Below are positions 16,841 to 25,219 of a stretch of DNA of 33,208 nucleotides, one piece after another. The DNA is from an uncultured Verrucomicrobiales bacterium. GTDB lineage: Bacteria; Verrucomicrobiota; Verrucomicrobiia; Limisphaerales; UBA1100. Below the pieces are notes generated by a model, which saw only the letters and a list, made by a program, of their open reading frames with translations, had not been told where the DNA came from and did not search any database. Each line of letters opens with the position of its first letter. Positions within the stretch are counted from its first letter, which is position 1. The translations under genes were made by a program, and so were the position numbers. The DNA lies in contig CAJWKQ010000012.1 in assembly GCA_913041895.1 (NCBI GenBank), forward strand, positions 1-33,208, in the 5' to 3' direction.

Positions 16841-18436
16841 ATGCCCACCAACGCCATTAAGGTTTTGATCGCTCAATCCGATGGATTGGTCATTACCGAG
16901 TTCATGTTGGGTGAAGGCATATATCTAATTGGGGCTGGCTCGAACTGTCAGATTCAAGTGGGTTCCATTGCCTCAGAACATGCACGATTGGAAGTCAAGG
17001 ATGGCTTAATGTCCATTGAGGATATAGGTGGCCTAACTGCAGGGGGGGTATATCTGGATGGGGCGGCTGTTCTTGGCAAGTTACAGATCTATTCAGGGCA
17101 AACCATCCAGGTGGCCGACCGTTGGCTGCAATTGCAATCGATTTCAGCAGTCTCCTCAGGTGAAGAAGAGGGTTTGTTGGCTGGAAGATATCAGTTGATA
17201 CGTCAAATTGGCAGAGGCGGCCGTGGGGAGGTGTGGCTGGTGAATGATCAACAGGTAAATCAGGAGCTTGCTGTAAAGCGCCTTCCCGGTGAACTCACCG
17301 GCGATGCGGTAGCGATGAATGATCTTTTGCGTGAGGTCGAAAAAAGCCGACACCTGAATCATCCCAACATTATCCGGATTTTTGACCTGATTCAGCCGGA
17401 TGAGGAACCACCATTCCTTACTCTTGAATATATTGATGGTCAGGATTTAGCTTTGATGCGGCTTGCGCAGCCTGAGCAACTCTTTAAGTGGGAGAATCTT
17501 CGCCCATTAATGACACAGCTTTGCGATGCACTCGAATACGCACATCGAAGCAGAATCGTGCATCGTGATCTTAAGCCATCCAATATGCTCGTGGATCGCT
17601 CTGGCAATCTTAAGCTGGCTGACTTCGGCATTGCCGCTACCATGGCTGAAAGTTTGAGCCGTTCATCCATGCAGGGGAGTATAAGTGGGACATCGGTTTA
17701 TATGAGCCCCCAGCAGATGAAAGGGGAGCTTCCGCGGGCCAGCGATGATCTTTATGCCTTGGGGGCCACTTTTTACGAACTATTAACCAGTCGGACGCCA
17801 TTCTATTCTGGCGATATTGCCCACCAGTTGCTGCATGAAGAGCCTAAGCCCCTCTCGGAAAGGTTGTCTGAGCTAGGACTGCACAATGAGGTTCCTGATG
17901 CCGTTTGTGCGATGATTATGGCCTGTTTATCCAAGGATCCATCAAAGCGTCCGGCCAGCGCTATTGCCGTGGAAGAATGGATTGGCGGGGTTAAAACAGT
18001 AAGTGGAGTGCCTCCCACTTTACCCCTGACTCCGGAGACACTGGGTAAAGAAGCCTCACCAGTGCCCCCTCCGAAAGTGGTAAATCCTACTAATGTATCG
18101 AGACAAACTGTACATCAAAAAGTTTCTGAAGCGTGGGTCATGATTGAATCTCACGATAACAAATTATATCAGCCGTATATGAGTCTGGTGGCTTTGCTTG
18201 CGCTGGGTCTGGTCGCTAACATGTATTTTAATTTCTTGAAGGTAGATTTCCTGCTTTTCAACGAAAAACTGGGGCCGATCAGGGCGGTTGTAGTTGTGCT
18301 GGTGATGTGGATGGTGCTTTCAACGGTGGGGCAGTATGTGATAAAGCCTAAGCGTTACTTTTGTGGCGGATGCAATGGCAAGCTTAAGAACAATAAAAAA
18401 GGTTTGTGCCCGCATTGCGAGGTTGAGGTGAGTTAA
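16841..18436 (+). CDS. FHA domain - Ser/Thr protein kinase - two TM - zinc ribbon
   Basis: A 531-residue protein. An N-terminal FHA domain (about 15-100) is followed by a complete Hanks-type kinase (about 112-375): glycine loop IGRGGRGEVW, K146, H241-R242-D243-LKPSN, D261-F-G and TSVYMSPQQMK. A Pro-rich linker, two membrane helices (about 445-465 and 477-498) and a C-terminal zinc ribbon (C508-x2-C511, C523-x2-C526) complete it. It should phosphorylate Ser/Thr residues, with the FHA domain binding phosphothreonine; both ends would be cytoplasmic. The FHA fold begins right after residue 5, so the start at 16841 is well supported although no SD is visible. The leader would come from the tRNA-Ser transcript. 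Confidence 0.93.
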   Translation: MPTNAIKVLIAQSDGLVITEFMLGEGIYLIGAGSNCQIQVGSIASEHARLEVKDGLMSIEDIGGLTAGGVYLDGAAVLGKLQIYSGQTIQVADRWLQLQSISAVSSGEEEGLLAGRYQLIRQIGRGGRGEVWLVNDQQVNQELAVKRLPGELTGDAVAMNDLLREVEKSRHLNHPNIIRIFDLIQPDEEPPFLTLEYIDGQDLALMRLAQPEQLFKWENLRPLMTQLCDALEYAHRSRIVHRDLKPSNMLVDRSGNLKLADFGIAATMAESLSRSSMQGSISGTSVYMSPQQMKGELPRASDDLYALGATFYELLTSRTPFYSGDIAHQLLHEEPKPLSERLSELGLHNEVPDAVCAMIMACLSKDPSKRPASAIAVEEWIGGVKTVSGVPPTLPLTPETLGKEASPVPPPKVVNPTNVSRQTVHQKVSEAWVMIESHDNKLYQPYMSLVALLALGLVANMYFNFLKVDFLLFNEKLGPIRAVVVVLVMWMVLSTVGQYVIKPKRYFCGGCNGKLKNNKKGLCPHCEVEVS

Positions 18437-18465
18437 TTATTTTAGCACTCAACAATAATTTAAAG

Positions 18466-18921
18466 ATGAATAAACGTGCATTAATCATGTTGGTTGCAGC
18501 GGCTGTATTTGCCGTTGGCTGCTCTTCTTTTAATCGGGATTGGGAAAAGGCTTCAGGTATTGACTTTAAGGGTGTTGAAGGCAGATGGATCGGTAGTTGG
18601 CATAGTGATTATAATCAACATAACGGTCCCTTGAGGTGTCTAATAACCAAAAACGATGGTGAGAATGATGTTTACCATACCCGCTTTCACGCAAAGTATA
18701 AACTGGGGTTTTTAACCATTAACTATCCCTATGATATGGATATGACCATTAAACAGAATAAAGGGATGTTTAATTTTAATGGGGAGGCAGATTTGGGGTG
18801 GCTTGCAGGAGGAGTTTATAAATATGATGGGAACGGATCGGTCGATAGCATTAAGATGAACTATCGTGCTAATATAGATTTTGGCACTTTCAAACTAGAG
18901 CGACCGAAAGATAATAAATAA
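18466..18921 (+). CDS. small secreted lipoprotein, function unknown
   Basis: A 151-residue protein with a lipoprotein signal peptide (VFAVGC, lipidated C19). The mature part is beta-rich, with WIGSWHSDYNQHNGPLRC and alternating strands up to the C-terminus, as in lipocalin-like or hydrophobic-ligand-binding folds, but no family is recognised. Its stop codon shares a base with the start of the MFS gene (TAATG), so the two are translationally coupled and may serve the same substrate at the cell envelope. It follows the FHA-kinase by 29 bp, so all three could form one transcript starting at tRNA-Ser. Confidence 0.75.
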   Translation: MNKRALIMLVAAAVFAVGCSSFNRDWEKASGIDFKGVEGRWIGSWHSDYNQHNGPLRCLITKNDGENDVYHTRFHAKYKLGFLTINYPYDMDMTIKQNKGMFNFNGEADLGWLAGGVYKYDGNGSVDSIKMNYRANIDFGTFKLERPKDNK

Positions 18922-20351
18922 TGGATAATGAAGAAAACAGTGGCCAAAAGAAATGGTACGAAGGTATTAGTAAGTATCAGTGGTTGGTTCTCCTGATCGC
19001 ATCGCTAGGTTGGGTTTTTGATATTTTTGAAGGCCAAATATTTGTGGCCTCGATGCGAGATGCCATGCCTCAGTTGCTCAACGTGGGGTCTGCTGATAAT
19101 CCAGAAGTTGCTCGTTGGAGTAATTTTTCCTTCGCATCATTTTTACTAGGTGGAGCTTTTGGTGGGGTGCTTTTCGGGATAATGAGCGATCGGATCGGCC
19201 GTTCCAAAACTCTTATCTTTACTATCCTGTTTTATTCAGTTTTCACCGCATTAACGGCTTTGGCTTCAGAGGCATGGCATATGGTCGTGCTTAGGTTTCT
19301 TGTTGCTATGGGTGTTGGAGGCGAATGGGCAGTGGCGAGTGCTATGGTTGCTGAAGTTATGCCTAAACGTTCTCGTGCAGTGATGAGCTCTATATTCCAT
19401 GCATCAAGTGTTTTTGGAACACTGCTTGCAGCGGCAGTAGGTTATTTCATTATTGCAGCCAAGCCATGGGGAGATAGCACATGGAAATTAGGGTTTCTTA
19501 TCGGCATCCTGCCGGCTTTATTAACATTGTGGATTCGCTGGAAACTGCATGAACCTGAAAGATGGAAGAAAGCAAAAGAAACTGAGAAAGAGGATGAATC
19601 TCAAGCTACGGGTCGTTTATCAGAGATATTTAATAAAGAATATATCCGAGGCACGGTTCTGGGTGTTGCCTTGGCTACTATTGGTCTTGTTACTTTTTGG
19701 GGCTGTCACATCTATGGTAAAAATGCCCTGATGCGTTCTGCGCAGGCAAAGGCGTTGATAATCGAAAATATAGATCTTAAGCCGCCCACCAAAAAGGATG
19801 AGGAAAATGCTGAATCCTTTGAAAAAAGAAAAAGTGACTGGAAGCAGCAACGTAAAAATGCCCTAGATAAACATTCTGAAGCTATCAAGAAAGCAGAAAT
19901 GAGTAGCATGGCTTTAAATACGATTGGCGGAGGTCTAGGGTTGGTGTTATTTGGGTCTATTTCCAACAGACTGGGACGTCGCGGCGCATTTATGCTTTAT
20001 CATTTAGGAGCGTTTATAATGGCATTGCTGATGTTTATGGTGCTCATACCTAATGGCGCATCAACTACTGTTTTAACCATAGCCTTACCTGTATTTGGGT
20101 TTCTTACGTTAGGAATGCACGCGGGTTATGCAGTTTATTTCCCAGAGCTATACCCGACGCGTTTGCGTGGTACTGGAACCGGTTTTTGTTTTAATATGGG
20201 CCGCGTGGGCTCAGCTATATATTTACTTATTGTCGCAAAACTTGGCTGGCAGGCGGATCAAGCGTCCTTGTATATGGCGCCCGTATTTCTGTTGGGTGTT
20301 TGGGTTGCCTATATGGCTCCAGAAACAAAAGGGCAGGAGTTGCCTGAATAA
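18921..20351 (+). CDS. major facilitator superfamily transporter with charged insert between TM7 and TM8
   Basis: A 476-residue transporter with twelve hydrophobic segments. MFS motif A is clear after TM2 (GIMSDRIGRSKT), and GGEWAVASAMVAEVMPKRSRA follows TM4, as in the sugar/organic-acid (sugar-porter or AAHS-like) MFS groups. A related motif A copy, GSISNRLGRRGA, follows TM8. The substrate cannot be assigned. Between TM7 (ending CHIYGKNAL) and TM8 lies a ~60-residue, Lys/Glu-rich, probably helical insert (about 267-326) where most MFS proteins have a short periplasmic loop. The gene ends 1 bp from the convergent glycosidase-like gene. Confidence 0.9.
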   Translation: MDNEENSGQKKWYEGISKYQWLVLLIASLGWVFDIFEGQIFVASMRDAMPQLLNVGSADNPEVARWSNFSFASFLLGGAFGGVLFGIMSDRIGRSKTLIFTILFYSVFTALTALASEAWHMVVLRFLVAMGVGGEWAVASAMVAEVMPKRSRAVMSSIFHASSVFGTLLAAAVGYFIIAAKPWGDSTWKLGFLIGILPALLTLWIRWKLHEPERWKKAKETEKEDESQATGRLSEIFNKEYIRGTVLGVALATIGLVTFWGCHIYGKNALMRSAQAKALIIENIDLKPPTKKDEENAESFEKRKSDWKQQRKNALDKHSEAIKKAEMSSMALNTIGGGLGLVLFGSISNRLGRRGAFMLYHLGAFIMALLMFMVLIPNGASTTVLTIALPVFGFLTLGMHAGYAVYFPELYPTRLRGTGTGFCFNMGRVGSAIYLLIVAKLGWQADQASLYMAPVFLLGVWVAYMAPETKGQELPE

Positions 20352-20352
20352 A

Positions 20353-21327
20353 TTATTCGAGCGCAAAATCCTTGGCTGCGAAGCTTGTTGTTCTCATTTC
20401 GTGTGAGCCATTGGCTCTGGTAAGCTCATACATGAATCTAATTTCATCTTTATGAAGTTGCGCATCTATATAGCGCAGTGATCCGGTTGCGTACGGGCTG
20501 GAGATGCAGGGCTCATCTGGTGTTAGAATTTCCCAGTTCTTTAAGTCGGTGGATACAGCCAAACCTGTGCGTTCTTCATAGTTTTGATGGTGTCCCTCGC
20601 TGCCATCATAGAAAGCATAGTATTTATCATTCAAGGGAAGAACACTGTTGATTCTGCGGCAATATTTGTCCCAGGCACTGTCGCCTTCAGGTTTAAGGAT
20701 TACTCCCTGGTAATCCCAGTTGTCCAAATCTTCGGAGGTGGCAAGTGCCGTGGCGCTTATGCATTCACCTGTGTTAAATATATCCAAAGTGTCATGAGAG
20801 CTATCTTTTGTAGATGCAGTATCGATAGCTACGCTCATGAAAAGATGGTATTTTCCGTTTTCCGCCAATATCCACGGATCTTTAATGCCTTCCAAGCCAA
20901 GTTCGGTTGCCGTGAAGAGACGTTGTGTTTTTCCCGCATCAAGTGACTCAATATTGTCTGACTTGTTAACGGTGACGCACCATCTTCCATCTTCAGGGGC
21001 CACATAGCTTGTTAAATACCTAAAGACGCCATCACTGCCACGTCTTAATATACTTTTCTCAATGGATGCGGATTCGTAGGCATCCTTATGCACTGACCAT
21101 ACGTCCTCAAAAGTTTTAAAATCTGCGGTCTTGGCAATTCGTGATTCTCCGCCACGATCCGGCTCAATCCCTCGTGGGCGACGGATTCTGTAGCAAATGT
21201 AGCCGACTTGATCCGATTTATCCCAATACCAGCCTGGCGCGCCAGCCCAGTAGCCTTGTTCATCGCCAACGGGTTCTTTGGCTATGGTTCCATTTAAAAG
21301 GTTTTCAGTAATGGAGTGCTTGCTCAT
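20353..21327 (-). CDS. glycoside hydrolase-like five-bladed beta-propeller protein
   Basis: A 324-residue cytoplasmic-looking protein without a signal peptide. Blade-like segments carry WYWDKSDQVGYICYR, a late KDPWILAENGKYHLFMS (the conserved D-P element of GH43/GH32/GH117-type propellers), and YYAFYDGSEGH, GLAVSTDLKNWE and SPYATGSLRYIDAQ. This is the usual look of five-bladed-propeller glycosidases, but I cannot place it in a specific GH family or name a substrate. It starts directly after the stop of the Gfo/Idh/MocA oxidoreductase on the same strand with no gap, so the two probably act together on a sugar. Such pairs are common in PVC genomes rich in sulfated-glycan degradation genes. Confidence 0.72.
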   Translation of the reverse strand: MSKHSITENLLNGTIAKEPVGDEQGYWAGAPGWYWDKSDQVGYICYRIRRPRGIEPDRGGESRIAKTADFKTFEDVWSVHKDAYESASIEKSILRRGSDGVFRYLTSYVAPEDGRWCVTVNKSDNIESLDAGKTQRLFTATELGLEGIKDPWILAENGKYHLFMSVAIDTASTKDSSHDTLDIFNTGECISATALATSEDLDNWDYQGVILKPEGDSAWDKYCRRINSVLPLNDKYYAFYDGSEGHHQNYEERTGLAVSTDLKNWEILTPDEPCISSPYATGSLRYIDAQLHKDEIRFMYELTRANGSHEMRTTSFAAKDFALE

Positions 21328-22374
21328 TTATTTTATGGTGACAGTTTTCTTTGTTCTAATTGACTCCTCAGCTGCGATTGCCAGAAGTGTGCCATCGATG
21401 GTGTTTTCTACGGAAGTTAAAGGAGACTTGCCCGCTTGCACAGCCTTGATAAATGCAGGATGTATTTCAGCAAAGCCTAAATGGCCGCCCCATCCGACGC
21501 CTCGCGTTGCCTTTACCGGAATAATTCGAGGCTCCTCTTTACGTTTCCCTTTTTTCCAATGGAGCAGGTTTAAATTATCAAGATCTGTCTGTAGTATTCC
21601 TTCTTCACCCACGACTCCCATTTCAAGGGTTTCTTTTGGTGGCTTGTGGGCAAATAAACTTAAATGGAGGGTTCCCTTTGCTCCATTGGCGTATTCCCAG
21701 CTTGCTGATGCGTGGTCGTGAACTTGATTTGGCCCCGAGATAACACGGTTTACAGCATTACTGCCAAAGGCGCTTACACGTTTGGGCCTGGATGCCATCC
21801 ACCAATTCATCAGATCGAAATGATGACAGTTTTTATCGACCAAGCAGCCTCCGCTTTTTCGTCTATCCTGAATCCACTCACGACTTTTAGGCTGGAAGGG
21901 GCCCCTAAACTCTTTGCACCATGTCATTAAAGGAGTGCCGACTGCGCCCTGATTAATTAATTTTTTAATCTTTGTGAAGTAGGCCGAATAACGGAGCTCA
22001 TGGCCTATCATTAGAACCCGGTCGCTCTTTTGGGTTGCTTTTAACAGTTGCGCGCATTCTTTGGCCGTTATGCCAACTGGCTTCTCCAGAAATACATGCT
22101 TTCCTGCTTTTAGGCAATTTAACGCAAGGGGGACATGGGTGAAATTAGGGGAGGATATTACAACTGCGTCTAAATCACTTTCGATAAGGTCTGACTCTTT
22201 CTTGAAGAGTTCCATGTCAGGGGAAATTTCTTGAGCCCTGCGAATACGCTCACGATTACTCGCGCATAAAGCCACAGCGACCGCTTGTTTTTTGCATTGT
22301 TGGTGGAAGACCTGTAAGTGGCTATAGCCCATAGCACCCACACCAATAAAACCCATGCGAACTTTTTTCGCCAT
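21328..22374 (-). CDS. Gfo/Idh/MocA family oxidoreductase
   Basis: A 348-residue NAD(P)-dependent sugar or inositol oxidoreductase. The N-terminal Rossmann fold reads VRMGFIGVGAMGYSHLQ, followed by the family EKP motif (VFLEKPVGITAKEC), then GGCLVDKNCHHFDLMNWW with the catalytic-region histidines. A C-terminal beta-sandwich dimerisation domain follows. The ATG at 22374 puts the Rossmann glycines at the usual place; an in-frame ATG at 22434 would add 20 residues that do not look like the family. It is divergent from threonine synthase. Coupled to the downstream glycosidase-like gene with zero spacing, it probably oxidises a sugar released by related enzymes. Confidence 0.9.
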   Translation of the reverse strand: MAKKVRMGFIGVGAMGYSHLQVFHQQCKKQAVAVALCASNRERIRRAQEISPDMELFKKESDLIESDLDAVVISSPNFTHVPLALNCLKAGKHVFLEKPVGITAKECAQLLKATQKSDRVLMIGHELRYSAYFTKIKKLINQGAVGTPLMTWCKEFRGPFQPKSREWIQDRRKSGGCLVDKNCHHFDLMNWWMASRPKRVSAFGSNAVNRVISGPNQVHDHASASWEYANGAKGTLHLSLFAHKPPKETLEMGVVGEEGILQTDLDNLNLLHWKKGKRKEEPRIIPVKATRGVGWGGHLGFAEIHPAFIKAVQAGKSPLTSVENTIDGTLLAIAAEESIRTKKTVTIK

Positions 22375-22468
22375 GGCCGAACTCTGCCTAGGTCGCCGCA
22401 TCGATTCAAGCCTGACATCTGAATAGATTGTCATTGAGTTGGAGCAGGGCAGGGGGTTCCTTTGTTAA

Positions 22469-23698
22469 GTGCCTTTTGTGACACATCTTGAATGCGCTAA
22501 TTGTGCGGCGGAATATTCAGCAGGTGAAATACACGGATTGTGCACTAAATGTAATCGGCCACTGTGGGTGCGGTATGATTTAGAATTGATTCGAAGGGAG
22601 TTCCCTCAAAAAGCTTTATTCGGCAGGCCTCCCACACTCTGGCGTTATCTTGAGTTATTGCCGGTTGAAGATCCACTCAACATTGTTTCACTAACTGAAA
22701 CAATAACCCCAATACTTCCTGTAAATCGTCTTGGCTCAGAATTTGGACTGCAAAACTTGATGATCAAGGATGAAAGCCGTCTGCCTACTGGCAGTTTCAA
22801 AGCTCGCGGTATGGCTATGGCTGTTACAATGGCTAAGGAGTTAGGCCTAAAGCGTCTTGCTGTGCCCACTGCAGGCAATGCTGGCGGCGCGCTCGCGGCT
22901 TATGCTGCAAGGGCTGGGCTTGAGAGCTGGGTTTTCATGCCGGAGGATACGCCAATTATAAATCAGAAAGAGTGCGTGCTTCATGGGGCGAATGTTTACT
23001 CTGTAAATGGATTAATCGATGATTGCGGTAAGCTGGTTGGTGAGGGCAAGAGTGAAATGGGTTGGTTTGATGTATCAACCTTGAAGGAACCATACCGGAT
23101 TGAGGGGAAAAAGACCATGGGGCTCGAACTGGCCGAGCAATTTGATTGGGAATTGCCTGACTGGATATTATACCCAACAGGTGGTGGTACTGGCTTGATT
23201 GGGATGTGGAAGGCGTTCGGAGAGCTGGAGGCTTTAGGGTGGCTCAAGGGTGGCAAGAAGCCTAAAATGGTATCCTGTCAAAGTGATGGGTGTGACCCTA
23301 TGGTGAGGGCTTTTGAATCAGGCGCGCGCCATGCTAAACGAGTGAATAATGCGTGTACTATCGCTAGTGGCCTGCGAGTGCCTAAAGCAGTCGGTGACTT
23401 TATGATTCTAGATGCCATTCGCGATAGTGGTGGTTTGGCAATGAGTTCGCCGGAGAATGAAATATCTAAGTGGATGCACCTCTCCAATTCGACAGAGGGG
23501 GTTGCAGTTTGCCCTGAGACCGCTGTTTGCCTTGGGGTTCTTGATCAGCTTGTGAGTCAGGTTAAGGTTAAACCCAATGAACGTGTGTTAGTATTTAATA
23601 CAGGTGCAGCCCAGAAATATCCTGAAAGCGTGAATATTGAGCTGCCTAAGCTGGATCTGAGTCAGCCCGTGGATTGGGCGAGTCTTCCTTTGGTTTGA
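22469..23698 (+). CDS. thrC: threonine synthase
   Basis: A 409-residue PLP enzyme converting O-phosphohomoserine to threonine. The N-terminal region has a small zinc-ribbon-like module (C9-x2-C12, C25-x2-C28). The PLP lysine is K111 in DESRLPTGSFKARG, followed by PTAGNAGGALAAYA (the phosphate-binding, asparagine-containing loop) and YPTGGGTGLIGMWKAF near residues 230-245. It starts with GTG at 22469. The last 53 bp overlap the convergent lysS gene. The length and cysteine-bearing N-terminus fit the shorter class II-like synthases; a cysteate synthase-like paralogue is less likely. Confidence 0.9.
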   Translation: MPFVTHLECANCAAEYSAGEIHGLCTKCNRPLWVRYDLELIRREFPQKALFGRPPTLWRYLELLPVEDPLNIVSLTETITPILPVNRLGSEFGLQNLMIKDESRLPTGSFKARGMAMAVTMAKELGLKRLAVPTAGNAGGALAAYAARAGLESWVFMPEDTPIINQKECVLHGANVYSVNGLIDDCGKLVGEGKSEMGWFDVSTLKEPYRIEGKKTMGLELAEQFDWELPDWILYPTGGGTGLIGMWKAFGELEALGWLKGGKKPKMVSCQSDGCDPMVRAFESGARHAKRVNNACTIASGLRVPKAVGDFMILDAIRDSGGLAMSSPENEISKWMHLSNSTEGVAVCPETAVCLGVLDQLVSQVKVKPNERVLVFNTGAAQKYPESVNIELPKLDLSQPVDWASLPLV

Positions 23699-25136
23699 GT
23701 TGGGGGAAAAGGATTACATCACGAATGCTCTCTTGGCCAAGGAGCATGATGCAGAGTCTATCTATACCTATCCCGATACCGCCCGCGGGAGGCATGCCGT
23801 GTTCAAGCGCTGTTAGAAAGTCTTCATCCAGTTTTTGCTGTTCACCGCCTGCTTGTTGCTCGAGACGTTCGCGTTGTTCAATTGGATTATTTTGTTCGGT
23901 GTAGGCTGGGGCTATCTCCTGGCCGTTAATGCAGCACTCAAAAACTTCGACACAATCTGGATCTTCAGGGGATAGCTTAGCTAGAGGGACCAGCTCTTTA
24001 GGGAGATGTGTGACAAATGTTGGCTGAATGAGGGTGGGTTCAATAAGTTTTTCAAACACTGCGTTTGTTACTTCAAAATCCTCCTCTTCAGTATCTATTT
24101 CAATATTAAGTTCTTGGCGGGCACGTTCGCGTCGCTGCTCAGGCGTAAGATCAAACCAATTTTTGCCTGCCTTTTCACATATTAAATCTTTATATTTCGC
24201 GCATTTCCAGTCAGGGGTCAGATCTATGGTTTTGGTAATATTGCCTTCGTTATCTTTTTGTTCAACCTTTAGGGTTCCCAATACTTTTTCAGAGACATGG
24301 CAGATCATGGATTGGATGAGTTCCATCATGGTTTCATAATCCCCGTAAGCCTGATAGGCTTCCAGCATTGTGAACTCTGGATTATGCCGTCTGGAAATGC
24401 CTTCGTTCCGGAAATTGCGCCCAATTTCGAATACCCGGTCAATTCCTCCAACGAGAAGTCTTTTGAGGTAAAGTTCCAATGCTATACGTAAATAGAAATC
24501 TCTTCCGAAGGTATTGTGGTGGGTAACAAATGGGCGAGCAGCAGCGCCTCCGGGGATTGCCTGCATCATGGGGGTTTCAACTTCGACAAATCCTCTTTCA
24601 TTCATGAAGTTTCGGATTTCTCTGATGATGGCGCTTCGCTTGAGAAAGGTTTCTTTTGCCTCATCGTTTGCCATTAAGTCCAAATACCGCTTGCGATAAC
24701 GAACTTCTTGATCGGCCAGTCCATGCCATTTGCCGGGAGGAGGGCGGAGCGCCTTCGCCAGAACTACAAAGTCGCTAACTTTAACACTAATTTCTCCAGT
24801 CTTAGTGGTAAACAGGACTCCATTGGCACCTATAAAATCTGCAAGATCGAGGCTCTTGAATATTTTGAAAGCTTCATCCCCTATATCATTTTTTCGTATG
24901 AAAAGCTGTATAGAGCCGCTTGTATCTTTAATGTGTGCGAATGTGGTTTTTCCCATTTCACGCTTTGAAACCAATCGTCCTGCAATTGAAACAGGTTTTT
25001 CTTCGGAGTAGTTTTCCTTAGCTGTTGCGGCATCGTCACTAGGTGTGAACTTATTGGAAAAGGGATCAATACCAGCCTCGTTCAAAACGGTGAGATTGGT
25101 GCGTCGTTGCTCTATAAGTTGATTCGTGTCTTCCAC
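23646..25136 (-). CDS. lysS: lysyl-tRNA synthetase (class II)
   Basis: A 496-residue enzyme that charges tRNA-Lys. An N-terminal OB-fold (about 35-140; VSIAGRLVSKREMGK) precedes the class II catalytic core: motif 1 in FVEVETPMMQ, motif 2 in FEIGRNFRNEGISRRHNPEFT, and motif 3 GGIGIGIDRLCIMLLG. The length is typical. An in-frame ATG at 25193 would give 515 residues, but the GTG at 25136 (VEDTNQLIEQRR) matches the usual N-terminus and leaves room for a promoter before the divergent sulfatase. The C-terminus runs 53 bp into thrC on the other strand. Confidence 0.96.
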   Translation of the reverse strand: MEDTNQLIEQRRTNLTVLNEAGIDPFSNKFTPSDDAATAKENYSEEKPVSIAGRLVSKREMGKTTFAHIKDTSGSIQLFIRKNDIGDEAFKIFKSLDLADFIGANGVLFTTKTGEISVKVSDFVVLAKALRPPPGKWHGLADQEVRYRKRYLDLMANDEAKETFLKRSAIIREIRNFMNERGFVEVETPMMQAIPGGAAARPFVTHHNTFGRDFYLRIALELYLKRLLVGGIDRVFEIGRNFRNEGISRRHNPEFTMLEAYQAYGDYETMMELIQSMICHVSEKVLGTLKVEQKDNEGNITKTIDLTPDWKCAKYKDLICEKAGKNWFDLTPEQRRERARQELNIEIDTEEEDFEVTNAVFEKLIEPTLIQPTFVTHLPKELVPLAKLSPEDPDCVEVFECCINGQEIAPAYTEQNNPIEQRERLEQQAGGEQQKLDEDFLTALEHGMPPAGGIGIGIDRLCIMLLGQESIRDVILFPQLKPKEDSPNPRADSDPA

Positions 25137-25219
25137 GGGCAGCAAATCAATACGGATTAGAGGGTAAAGTGCAACCCTTTGTAGTTGAAACATTAGTAAA
25201 TGACAGCAAAGTATGAGTG

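Noticed and set aside
22375-22434. Longer start (ATG 22434) for the Gfo/Idh/MocA oxidoreductase
   Set aside because: The added 20 residues do not resemble the family N-terminus and would leave only 34 bp for two divergent promoters.
25137-25219. T-box or amino-acid leader before lysS
   Set aside because: The gap is too short and shows no specifier hairpin or T-box sequence.
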